From the NCBI RefSeq assembly GCF_001591365.1, contig NZ_BCUT01000001.1, positions 558,001 through 622,000 on the forward strand: 64,000 nucleotides of DNA, read 5' to 3'. The notes below the pieces were generated by a model, which saw only the letters and a list, made by a program, of their open reading frames with translations, did not search any database and was not told the origin of the DNA. Of the stretch, positions 24,301 through 31,029 are shown one piece after another. Within the stretch, counting starts at the first letter, position 1, and each line of letters begins with the position of its first letter. This DNA is from Variovorax paradoxus NBRC 15149. GTDB taxonomy: Bacteria > Pseudomonadota > Gammaproteobacteria > Burkholderiales > Burkholderiaceae_C. The position numbers were made by a program, and so were the translations under genes.

Positions 24301-24388
24301 CGGCGCCGCCGACCTGCTGGCACGCGCCGATGCCGCGCTCTATCGCGCCAAGGCCGCGGGGCGCAACACCTTCGGCTTCTCCGATTGA
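21302..24388 (+). CDS. Membrane diguanylate cyclase: dCACHE, HAMP-like, four PAS, GGDEF
   Basis: Predicted 1028-residue inner-membrane sensor making c-di-GMP. A transmembrane helix (~20-42) and a periplasmic dCACHE-type domain (~43-290) precede a second helix (~298-318) and a HAMP-like linker. Four PAS domains begin with near-identical DNLPALV-type strands at about residues 374, 498, 622 and 745, a period of ~124. The GGDEF domain starts near 866 (DTLTGLANR); the active loop is AGDEF near 942, an accepted variant, with RSTD exactly five residues earlier, i.e. an intact inhibitory I-site RxxD. Start ATG at 21302, with a second ATG at 21308. No clear Shine-Dalgarno sequence. Followed by an MshEN-type ATPase and an EAL protein. 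Confidence 0.93.
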   Translation: MPMKLPGLRNIRISLNTRLGLGIAAVVLAATLAIATVALQLVKTSMKASIGSEAFARLSAIANTIDQKFVSRRTLLETFADSTALNEFPDTPALQAFLEKHPSLRKAFSNVAFFTAEGDLVASLSGAQQPGKVNIKDRAYFQQTLAARAGVISEPYLNRLTGLAQIAMTEPVLDAAGNVRYVISGAINLKDRNILGELADLKFGETGYLFITSTEGVVIDHPRTERIINQTGLKGVGNPEIERPIEGYEGATEGFNHAGVHGLYAFKRIPQTNWVLGSMYPSTEAFARVDAIERSAWIGTVVLAMLAGAAVLGFVRQQLTPLRHLHRHMLDVDNPALQTAVPRTYRHDEIGDLARTFDTLMQQRKSSEKFLRDITDNLPALVSHVDAQGRYTFVNAPLCRKLDRGAAQLIGRTVQDIGEDETVDAAVRRVLAGEAVSFESRGEARRGEEDRYFQTELIPDRDQAGQVRGYYAMTSDVTERKRIEFSLAHSEAQVRVIADNIPALVSHVDSSLRYTFVNAQVKALHKDRAMVGQLMPEVRGPSDFAIVAQAYARALAGETVVVEKSGDPALGIGERTFKAHYIPDRDANGVVQGVFAMTFDITDEVNIRKALTEQEKRLRDVTDSIPALVGYFDSKENCLFANSRARQMAGLGSGPLENVTLRSALGKAVHRQIRPYLPLVREGKSVRFPVHAPLHGKDGFFQVNLVADMDPQGGLVGFYLMTFNITALKRAELRQAESERRLRTITDNLPALITYIDRDENITFANATYREWLGVEPAEILGRHVGDVAGPELYLSRKAMIARALAGERVEFEAQTRTKGADRTTRVSYVPDIGPDGSTRGIFSLSLDISALKAVERKLIDLARIDTLTGLANRLAFNEFLPGAIARAQRSGNALAVLFLDIDYFKTINDTLGHATGDGVLVEYAQRLLASVRSTDTVARLAGDEFVVVLENVHTREAAVAVARKIVERVGTVPFELDGRSLNVTTSIGIAFHQAADASAGAADLLARADAALYRAKAAGRNTFGFSD

Positions 24389-24497
24389 GAACTTTGGTAG
24401 TGGTTGCCCATCGCCAATGCAGGTGGCGAGGCACGCATTCCTGCTGACAAGCGCGCCCTGGCGGCCTCAGAATCCCCTTCACAGGAGAAACCATTTC

Positions 24498-26426
24498 ATG
24501 TCCCCCACCGAAGTCGTCACGCCCGAGCAATTGCTGCACGCACTGGAAGTCCAGAGCCGCATGCCCATCCTGCGCATCGGCCAGGCCCTGATGGCGCTGG
24601 GCATGCTCACGGAAGAGCAGCTGCGCGCCGGCCTCGAGCAGCAGCAGCTGGACCGCAGCGTGCCGCTGGGCGAGACGCTGGTGCGCATGGGCGTGGTGAC
24701 TCGGGCCCAGTTGCAGGCGGCACTGGTGCGCAAGATGGGCTACCCGCTCGTGAACCTGCACGAGTTCCCGGTGGCCGTGGACGCGCTGCGCACCATCAGC
24801 CATGCCGTGGCCCGCCGCCTGCAGGTGATGCCGCTCATGATCCACGACGGGCGCCTCATCCTTGCGCTCGACGATCCGGCCAGCCGCCACGCGGCCATCG
24901 ACGAAGTGGAGTTCATCTCCCAGAGGAAGGTGGTGCCGGTGATCGGCGAATGCCTGGTGCTGGACACCGTGCTCTACAAGGCCTACGGCAAGATCGGCAC
25001 CGAATCGGCCGACCCGACCGTCGTGCACGATCCCTCGCGGCCGCTGGACTTCGACTTGGGCGGCGCGGGCCTCGGCAGCAGCCCCGGCCCGGGCACCAGC
25101 CTGGGCACCAGCGACCTGCTGGTCACGCTCGAGAAAGAGCGCCCTGCACCGGCCATCGAGGAGACGGCCATCGAGCAGTCGGACAACTCGCTGGTGCGGA
25201 TGATCAACAGCATGATCGTGGATGCGCACCGCGAAGGCGTGTCGGACATCCACATCGAGAGCTATCCGGGCAAGGAAAAGACCCGCATCCGGTTTCGCCG
25301 CGACGGGCGGCTGCACACCCACCTGGAGCTGCCGGCCAGCTACCGCAACGCGGTGGTCGCGCGCGTGAAGATCATGTGCGACCTGGACATCAGCGAAAAG
25401 CGCAAGCCCCAGGACGGCAAGATCAACTTCGCCAAGTACTCGCCGCAGCACCGCATCGAGCTGCGCGTGGCCACCATCCCCACGGCCAACGGGCTGGAAG
25501 ACGTGGTGATGCGCATCCTGGCCTCGGCCAAGCCGATTGCGCTGGACAAGCTCGGGCTCTCGCCGCGCAATCTCTCGGAGCTCACCAAGGCGGTGGAGCG
25601 CCCCTACGGCATGGTGCTGTGCGTCGGGCCCACGGGCTCGGGCAAGACCACCACGCTGCATTCGGCCCTGATGCACATCAACACGCCGGAGCGGAAGATC
25701 TGGACCGCCGAAGACCCGATCGAGATCACCCAGCCCGGCCTGCGCCAGGTGCAGGTGAATCCGCGCATCGACTGGACCTTTGCCAAGGCGCTGCGGGCCT
25801 TCGTGCGCGCCGATCCCGACGTGATCATGGTCGGCGAGATCCGCGACGAGGAAACGGCCAAGACGGCGATCGAGGCCTCGCTCACGGGCCACCTGGTGCT
25901 TTCCACGCTGCACACCAACAGCGCGCCCGAAACCGTGACGCGGCTGCTGGACATGGGCATGGACCCCTTCAACTTCGCGGACTCGCTGCTCGCGGTGCTG
26001 GCGCAGCGCCTGGTGCGGCGCCTGTGCAGCCACTGCCTGCAGAGCCGCCCCATGCGCCCCGAGGAAGTCGAGGAGCTGCTGGCCGACTACATGCACGCGT
26101 TCGCGGGTCAGGAGACGCCGGCCGAACGCGAGGCCGTGCGCAGCGGCTGGCTCGGCCAGCACGGCCGCGACGGCCGGCTGCAGGCCTTTTCGAGCCCCGG
26201 ATGCACGCATTGCGACAACACCGGCTTCAGCGGCCGCGTCGGCATCCACGAGCTGATGGTGATCTCCAGGACGCTGCGGCGCCTGGTGCAAAGCGGCGCG
26301 CGCGCCGAGGAACTGCAGGAAGCCGCCCTGCGCGAGGGCATGCGCACGCTGCGCCAGGACGGCATCGGCAAGGTCCTGTCGGGGCAGACCACCATCGAGG
26401 AAGTCCGCGCAACCAGCAACGCCTGA
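24498..26426 (+). CDS. GspE/PilB-type secretion ATPase with MshEN-like N-terminus
   Basis: Predicted 642-residue hexameric ATPase of the type II secretion/type IV pilus class. The N-terminus (about 20-80) carries two consecutive segments fitting the MshEN pattern: RIGQALMALGMLTEEQL and PLGETLVRMGVVTRAQL, each followed by a helix, which in MshE-type proteins bind c-di-GMP. The motor has GPTGSGKTTTLHSAL (Walker A, near 377), DPDVIMVGEIRDEETAK (Walker B) and LVLSTLHTNSAPET, and a zinc-type cysteine pair set CSHC...CTHC near the C-terminus. The ATG at 24498 follows AGGAG. No pilin, GspF/PilC or secretin gene lies nearby, so its partner machine is elsewhere. Confidence 0.91.
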   Translation: MSPTEVVTPEQLLHALEVQSRMPILRIGQALMALGMLTEEQLRAGLEQQQLDRSVPLGETLVRMGVVTRAQLQAALVRKMGYPLVNLHEFPVAVDALRTISHAVARRLQVMPLMIHDGRLILALDDPASRHAAIDEVEFISQRKVVPVIGECLVLDTVLYKAYGKIGTESADPTVVHDPSRPLDFDLGGAGLGSSPGPGTSLGTSDLLVTLEKERPAPAIEETAIEQSDNSLVRMINSMIVDAHREGVSDIHIESYPGKEKTRIRFRRDGRLHTHLELPASYRNAVVARVKIMCDLDISEKRKPQDGKINFAKYSPQHRIELRVATIPTANGLEDVVMRILASAKPIALDKLGLSPRNLSELTKAVERPYGMVLCVGPTGSGKTTTLHSALMHINTPERKIWTAEDPIEITQPGLRQVQVNPRIDWTFAKALRAFVRADPDVIMVGEIRDEETAKTAIEASLTGHLVLSTLHTNSAPETVTRLLDMGMDPFNFADSLLAVLAQRLVRRLCSHCLQSRPMRPEEVEELLADYMHAFAGQETPAEREAVRSGWLGQHGRDGRLQAFSSPGCTHCDNTGFSGRVGIHELMVISRTLRRLVQSGARAEELQEAALREGMRTLRQDGIGKVLSGQTTIEEVRATSNA

Positions 26427-26438
26427 GCTGCTGCAGTC

Positions 26439-27185
26439 TCAGGCCGCGTCCCACGCCACGGCCGGCAGCATGGCGATGCCGGGCCTGGCAAACAGGAAGC
26501 CCTGGAACAGGTCCACGCCCAGCGCCCGGAGCGCATGGACCTCTTCCGAGGCCTCGACGCCTTCGGCCACCACGCGGATGCCGAGTTCGCCGCAGGTGCC
26601 CACGAAGCCCTTCACGATGCTGAGCCGGACCGCGTCGTTGTGGATGTTGCGCACCAGGCCCATGTCGATCTTCACCACGTCGGGCTGGAAGCCCGCCAGC
26701 AGCTCGAAGCCCGCATAGGCGGCGCCGAAGTCGTCGATGGCGGAGGTGAAGCCGTAGTCCTTGTAGGTGCGGAACACCGACGCCAGCGCGGGCAGGTCCG
26801 CCACGCGTTCGCCTTCGGTGATCTCGAACATCAGGTGGTCCACCGGAAAGTTGCAGCGCTGCGCGGCCAGCATGGCGGTGTGGAAGCACTCGTCCTGATG
26901 CCCCGCCACGTCGTTGGGCAGGATGTTGAGGCTCAGCCGCGACTCCATGCCCAGCGCCGAAGCGGTTTCGATGGCCTTCACGCGGCAGGCCTCGTGGAAG
27001 GCGAAGCGCAGCCGCGGGTTCACGCGCGAGAGCACCTCGAAGGCGCCCTCTCCCGAGGTGCCGCGCACCAGGGCTTCGTGCGCGAACACTTCGCGCCGCT
27101 GGAAATCCACGATCGGCTGGAAAGCCATGACGAACCCGCTGTCGAAGCCGGGAAAGCAGGCATCCGCCGTTGTTCCGATGGTCAC
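26439..27185 (-). CDS. EAL-domain c-di-GMP phosphodiesterase
   Basis: Predicted 248-residue single-domain protein. It opens with GFVMAFQPIVDFQRREVFAH, then EALVRG (the EAL motif), SLNILPND, FEITEGE, IDDFGAAYAG, VVKIDMGLV, VVAEGVE and FQGFLFARP. All metal- and base-coordinating positions of active EAL proteins appear present, so hydrolysis of c-di-GMP to pGpG is predicted. No sensory domain is fused. GTG at 27185 gives a complete first strand; the internal ATG at 27128 would cut it. It converges on the MshEN ATPase gene with a 12-base gap, completing a synthase-effector-phosphodiesterase set. Confidence 0.88.
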   Translation of the reverse strand: MTIGTTADACFPGFDSGFVMAFQPIVDFQRREVFAHEALVRGTSGEGAFEVLSRVNPRLRFAFHEACRVKAIETASALGMESRLSLNILPNDVAGHQDECFHTAMLAAQRCNFPVDHLMFEITEGERVADLPALASVFRTYKDYGFTSAIDDFGAAYAGFELLAGFQPDVVKIDMGLVRNIHNDAVRLSIVKGFVGTCGELGIRVVAEGVEASEEVHALRALGVDLFQGFLFARPGIAMLPAVAWDAA

Positions 27186-27277
27186 TGGAGTGGATCTCGC
27201 GGGAAAGGGGACGCGTCGTTCAGGCGGCTTGATAAGTACGTAAATGTAACCCCTTTGTTCACAACCGCCTCCTTTGA

Positions 27278-28060
27278 TCAACCGGCGGGCAGGTCGAGCA
27301 GGGCCCAGGCCGGCGCGTGGTCGCTCGCTCCAGGGCGCCCGCGCACCTCGCGGTCCACGTTCGCATCGGCCAGAAAGGGTGCGAGCTCGCGGTTGAGCAG
27401 CAGGTGGTCGATGCGCAGGCCCGCATTGCGCGGCCAGCGGTTGCGCCAGTAGTCCCAGTAGGTGTAGATCGCCTCGCGGGGGTGGCGCGTGCGGATCGCG
27501 TCGGTCCATCCCTGCTTCAGCAGGCGGGCGAAGGCCGCGCGGCTTTCCGGCTGCAGCAGCGCATCGTCCTGCCATGAAGCCGGGTTGTAGATGTCCGCAT
27601 CGGTGGGCACCACGTTGAAGTCGCCGGCCAGCACCGCCGGCATGCCGCAGCCGTAGAGAAGGCGCGCATGGGCGTTGAGCCGCTCGAACCATTCGAGCTT
27701 GTAGTCGAACTTGGGGCCGGGCTGCGGATTGCCGTTGGGCAGGTACAGGCAGCCGACGATCACGCCGTTCACCACCGCTTCGAGATAGCGGCTCTGGCTG
27801 TCCTCGGAGTTGCCGTCGAGTCCGCGGCCGGTTTCGATCGGCTCCCTGCCTCGCGCAAGAATGGCCACGCCGTTCCATGCGCGCTGGCCATGGAACAGCA
27901 CGCCATAGCCCGCTTCGCGGATGGCCGCAGCCGGAAAATTCTCGTCCGGGGATTTCAGCTCCTGCAGGCAGGCCACGTCCGGGCGGGCTTCGGCCAGCCA
28001 GGACAGCACAAGCGCAAGCCGGCTGTTGATGCCATTGACGTTGAAGGTCGCGATCTTCAT
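27278..28060 (-). CDS. xth: Exodeoxyribonuclease III
   Basis: Predicted 260-residue endonuclease/exonuclease/phosphatase-fold enzyme for base excision repair (AP endonuclease and 3-prime exonuclease). It starts MKIATFNVNGINSRL, with LQELKSPDENFP (metal-binding Glu), GVAILARG, VVGCLYLPNGNP-type region, VLAGDFNVVPTDADIYNP, RIDHLLLN and the terminal GASDHAPAWALL with catalytic Asp-His. Length and motif order fit the family. Start ATG at 28060. It follows acr3 in the same direction after 62 bases and may be partly co-transcribed, though nothing links it functionally to arsenic. Confidence 0.94.
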   Translation of the reverse strand: MKIATFNVNGINSRLALVLSWLAEARPDVACLQELKSPDENFPAAAIREAGYGVLFHGQRAWNGVAILARGREPIETGRGLDGNSEDSQSRYLEAVVNGVIVGCLYLPNGNPQPGPKFDYKLEWFERLNAHARLLYGCGMPAVLAGDFNVVPTDADIYNPASWQDDALLQPESRAAFARLLKQGWTDAIRTRHPREAIYTYWDYWRNRWPRNAGLRIDHLLLNRELAPFLADANVDREVRGRPGASDHAPAWALLDLPAG

Positions 28061-28122
28061 GCGTGGCCGATCATGGCCCCAAAGCCCACCGGCCCATGTC
28101 GGAGAACACGCCCTGCGGACCC

Positions 28123-29211
28123 TCAGGCGGCCCGCACGCCTTTTTCGTACCAGCCCTGCGACCGGTTGACCACCGAAACCACCAGCAGCATCACCGGCAC
28201 CTCGATCAGCACGCCCACCACCGTGGCCAGCGCAGCGCCCGACTGGAAGCCGAACAGGCTGATCGCCGTGGCCACCGCGAGCTCGAAGAAATTGCTCGCG
28301 CCGATCAGCGCCGACGGGCCGGCCACGCAGTGCGCCACGCCCAGCCTGCGGTTGAGCACGTAGGCCAGCCCCGAGTTCAGGAACACCTGGATCAGAATCG
28401 GCACCGCGAGCAGCGCAATCACCAGCGGCTGCCGGAGGATGGCTTCGCCCTGGAAGGCGAACAGCAGCACCAGCGTGAGCAGCAGCGCCGAGATCGACCA
28501 CGGCCCGAGCCGCGCCGCCACCGCCTGGAAGCGGGCCGTGCCCTTCTTGAGCAAGTGCTTGCGCAGCAGCTGCGCAATGACCACCGGCACCACGATGTAC
28601 AGGCCCACCGAGGTCAAGAGCGTGTCCCAGGGCACCGTGATCGACGACAACCCGAGCAAGAGCGCAACCACCGGCGCGAAGGCCACCACCATGATCGCGT
28701 CGTTGAGCGCCACCTGCGACAGCGTGAAGTACGGGTCGCCCCTGCACAGCTGGCTCCACACGAACACCATCGCCGTGCAGGGCGCCGCCGCCAGCAGGAT
28801 CAGGCCCGCGATGTAGCTGTCGAGCTGCGTGGGCGGAAGCAGCGGCGCGAACACGTGGCGGATGAAGATCCAGCCCAGCAGCGCCATCGAGAACGGCTTC
28901 ACGGCCCAGTTGATGAAGAGCGTGACGCCGATGCCGCGCCAATGCGCCTTCACCTGCCCGAGCGCCGCGAAGTCGATCTTCAGCAGCATCGGGATGATCA
29001 TCACCCAGATCAGCACGCCCACCGGCACGTTGACCTTGGCCACCTCGAGCGACGCAATGCCGCGGAACACGCCCGGCAGCCACTGGCCCAGCGCAATGCC
29101 CGCCACGATGCACAGCGCGACCCACACCGTGAGGTAGCGCTCGAAGAAGCCGACGGCGGGCGGCGCTGCGGGCGGTGCAGCAGCGGCGGGAGTGGCGGCG
29201 GGATTCAGCAC
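28123..29211 (-). CDS. acr3: Arsenite efflux permease, ACR3 family
   Basis: Predicted 362-residue inner-membrane arsenite exporter with about ten helices. Diagnostic segments are FFERYLTVWVALCIVAG, WVMIIPMLLKIDFAALG, and ILLAAAPCTAMVFVWSQL, which contains the conserved cysteine of ACR3 proteins. GFQSGAALATVVGVLIEVPV near the end is also typical. GTG at 29211 overlaps the arsR stop by seven bases, so translation is probably coupled to the regulator. Extracytoplasmic extrusion of As(III) produced by ArsC is the expected role. Confidence 0.93.
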   Translation of the reverse strand: MLNPAATPAAAAPPAAPPAVGFFERYLTVWVALCIVAGIALGQWLPGVFRGIASLEVAKVNVPVGVLIWVMIIPMLLKIDFAALGQVKAHWRGIGVTLFINWAVKPFSMALLGWIFIRHVFAPLLPPTQLDSYIAGLILLAAAPCTAMVFVWSQLCRGDPYFTLSQVALNDAIMVVAFAPVVALLLGLSSITVPWDTLLTSVGLYIVVPVVIAQLLRKHLLKKGTARFQAVAARLGPWSISALLLTLVLLFAFQGEAILRQPLVIALLAVPILIQVFLNSGLAYVLNRRLGVAHCVAGPSALIGASNFFELAVATAISLFGFQSGAALATVVGVLIEVPVMLLVVSVVNRSQGWYEKGVRAA

Positions 29212-29522
29212 GACGCGCAAGCCTGCGGCAGGCAAGCCTCGCCCTGGCAGCAGTTTTCGGTGAGGTAGCCGATGAGTGCGTTCATCTGCCCGAAGGCCGC
29301 GCGGTAGATCAGGTTGCGGCCGCTGCGCTCCTGCGTCACCAGCCCCGAATGGGCCAGCTCCTTCAGGTGGAACGAGAGGCTGGTGGCCGGCACGTCGAGC
29401 GCCTCGACCAGCGCGCCGGGCGTGAGCCCCGCAGGGCCCGCCACCACCAGCGCGCGGAACACCTGCAGGCGCACCGGCTGGGCCAGCGCGGCCAGGGATC
29501 TCACGATGTCTTGTTCTTCCAT
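29205..29522 (-). CDS. arsR: ArsR-type As(III)-responsive repressor with C-terminal cysteines
   Basis: Predicted 105-residue winged-helix repressor: MEEQDIVRSLAALAQPVRLQ, then the recognition helix region VPATSLSFHLKELAHSGLV and wing TQERSGRNLIYRA. The classical CxC site on the alpha-3 helix is missing; instead cysteines cluster at the C-terminus (positions 91, 92, 97, 102 and 105). That resembles the C-terminal three-cysteine As(III) site described for Acidithiobacillus ferrooxidans ArsR. Divergent from arsC by only 29 bases, so one bound dimer could cover both promoters. Confidence 0.9.
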   Translation of the reverse strand: MEEQDIVRSLAALAQPVRLQVFRALVVAGPAGLTPGALVEALDVPATSLSFHLKELAHSGLVTQERSGRNLIYRAAFGQMNALIGYLTENCCQGEACLPQACASC

Positions 29523-29551
29523 ATTTCAATAATAGTTGCATAATTGCAAGA
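29523..29551. promoter_or_regulatory. Divergent arsR/arsC control region with TTGCA-N4-TGCAA inverted repeat
   Basis: Only 29 AT-rich bases separate the two start codons. TTGCA (29536-29540) and TGCAA (29545-29549) form an inverted repeat with a 4-base spacer, a candidate ArsR site. No convincing Shine-Dalgarno sequence precedes either gene, so one or both transcripts may be leaderless or begin inside the neighbouring coding region. Confidence 0.5.
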
Positions 29552-29998
29552 ATGCAATCGACCCGCCCCTCCATCACCATCTTTCACAACCCTGCGTGCG
29601 GCACTTCGCGCAACACGCTGGCGATGATCCGCAACAGCGGCGAAGAGCCCCGCGTCATCGAATACCTGAAGACCCCGCCCACCCGGGAAACGCTGCGCGA
29701 ACTGCTCGCCGCCATGGCCATGGCCCCGCGCGCGCTGCTGCGCCGCAAGGGCACGCCGTACGACGAACTCGGGCTCGACGATCCCAAATGGTCGGACGAA
29801 CAACTGCTCGACTTCATGCTCGCGCATCCGATCCTCATCAACCGCCCCATCGTGGTCACGCCGATCGGCACGCGCCTGTGCCGGCCTTCGGAAGCGGTGC
29901 TCGACATCCTGCCCTCGCCGCAAAAAGGCCCGTTCACCAAGGAAGACGGCGAGCTGGTCATCGATGCGGAGGGCCGCCGTGTCGAACGCGCTGCCTGA
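29552..29998 (+). CDS. arsC: Glutaredoxin-coupled arsenate reductase ArsC
   Basis: Predicted 148-residue thioredoxin-fold reductase of arsenate to arsenite. [20 protein letters not shown] carries the catalytic cysteine of the NPxCGTS motif; then [28 protein letters not shown], and [20 protein letters not shown] with the arsenate-binding arginines. These are features of the plasmid R773-type family. ATG at 29552. It overlaps the downstream arsH start by 20 bases. Confidence 0.95.
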   Translation: MQSTRPSITIFHNPACGTSRNTLAMIRNSGEEPRVIEYLKTPPTRETLRELLAAMAMAPRALLRRKGTPYDELGLDDPKWSDEQLLDFMLAHPILINRPIVVTPIGTRLCRPSEAVLDILPSPQKGPFTKEDGELVIDAEGRRVERAA

Positions 29999-30701
29999 GC
30001 TTCCGAACATCGACGCCGGGCTGTTCGACCGGCCTTCGCCCGAACGCTTCTCCCATGCGGCACCGGCACGCCACGCACCGCGCTTCCTGCTGCTGTACGG
30101 CTCGCTGCGCGAGCGCTCCTACAGCCGGCTGCTGACCGAAGAGGCCGCGCGGCTGCTGCGGGCCATGGGCGGCGAAACGCGCATCTTCGATCCGGCCGGC
30201 CTGCCGCTGCCCGACAGCGCGCCCGACGACCATCCCAAGGTGCAGGAGCTGCGCGAGCTCGCGCAATGGGCCGAAGGCATGGTGTGGTGCTCGCCCGAGC
30301 GACACGGCGCCATGACCGGCATCATGAAGGCGCAGATCGACTGGATTCCGCTGAGCATGGGCGCCGTGCGGCCCACGCAGGGCAAGACGCTGGCCGTCAT
30401 GCAGGTGTCGGGCGGATCGCAGTCGTTCAACGCGGTGAACCAGCTGCGCGTGCTCGGGCGCTGGATGCGCATGCTGACCATCCCCAACCAGTCGTCGGTC
30501 GCCAAGGCCTTCCTGGAGTTCGACGAGGCCGGGCGGATGAAGCCCTCCGCCTACTACGAGCGGGTGGTCGACGTGATGGAGGAACTGATGAAGTTCACCC
30601 TGCTCACGCGCGATGCGGCCGCCTACCTTGTCGACCGCTACAGCGAGCGCAGGGAAAGCGCCGAGCAGCTTTCCAGGCGCGTGAACCAGCGCGCGATCTG
30701 A
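29979..30701 (+). CDS. arsH: ArsH, NADPH-dependent FMN reductase of arsenic resistance
   Basis: Predicted 240-residue flavodoxin-like protein. [20 protein letters not shown] is the FMN phosphate loop; [39 protein letters not shown] and [17 protein letters not shown] are signature ArsH segments. The family oxidises trivalent organoarsenicals or acts as a quinone/azo reductase. I prefer GTG at 29979, six bases after GGAGG at 29968-29972, over the ATG at 29964 that lies before that site. Co-transcribed with arsC. Confidence 0.94.
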   Translation: MSNALPELPNIDAGLFDRPSPERFSHAAPARHAPRFLLLYGSLRERSYSRLLTEEAARLLRAMGGETRIFDPAGLPLPDSAPDDHPKVQELRELAQWAEGMVWCSPERHGAMTGIMKAQIDWIPLSMGAVRPTQGKTLAVMQVSGGSQSFNAVNQLRVLGRWMRMLTIPNQSSVAKAFLEFDEAGRMKPSAYYERVVDVMEELMKFTLLTRDAAAYLVDRYSERRESAEQLSRRVNQRAI

Positions 30702-30795
30702 AGCCTTGCCGCGCGGCGTCCTACGCCCGCATGCAGGCCGTCCGACACCGCCGCGCCGCGGCCGCGCTAACCTGGGTTCACGCAAGGAGGTTTGC

Positions 30796-30987
30796 ATGAG
30801 CCCATCGAAGTCGAAAGAGGATCGCGCCCCGCGGCTGGTGCGGCCCGCATCGAGCCGGCGCGTACCGGCAACCCAAAAATCCGAAGGCCCCGTGGCCACG
30901 CCCAAGGTCAACGAGGGCGCATCGCTTGGCAAGTCCGCCAACTCCAGCGCCGGCGGCGCCGCGGGGCAATTGACGCCCAAGGACTGA
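30796..30987 (+). CDS. Small basic hypothetical protein, 63 residues
   Basis: Starts MSPSKSKEDRAPRLVRPASS, with no hydrophobic core, rich in Lys, Arg, Ser and Pro, and likely disordered. The start is supported by AAGGAGG five bases before the ATG, one of the best ribosome sites in the window, so it is probably expressed. Not recognised. It could bind nucleic acid because of its charge; nothing else points to a role. Confidence 0.6.
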   Translation: MSPSKSKEDRAPRLVRPASSRRVPATQKSEGPVATPKVNEGASLGKSANSSAGGAAGQLTPKD

Positions 30988-31029
30988 GGCGCCGCGGCCG
31001 GGTCCTGCTTGGCCCGACAATCGGCGCCC

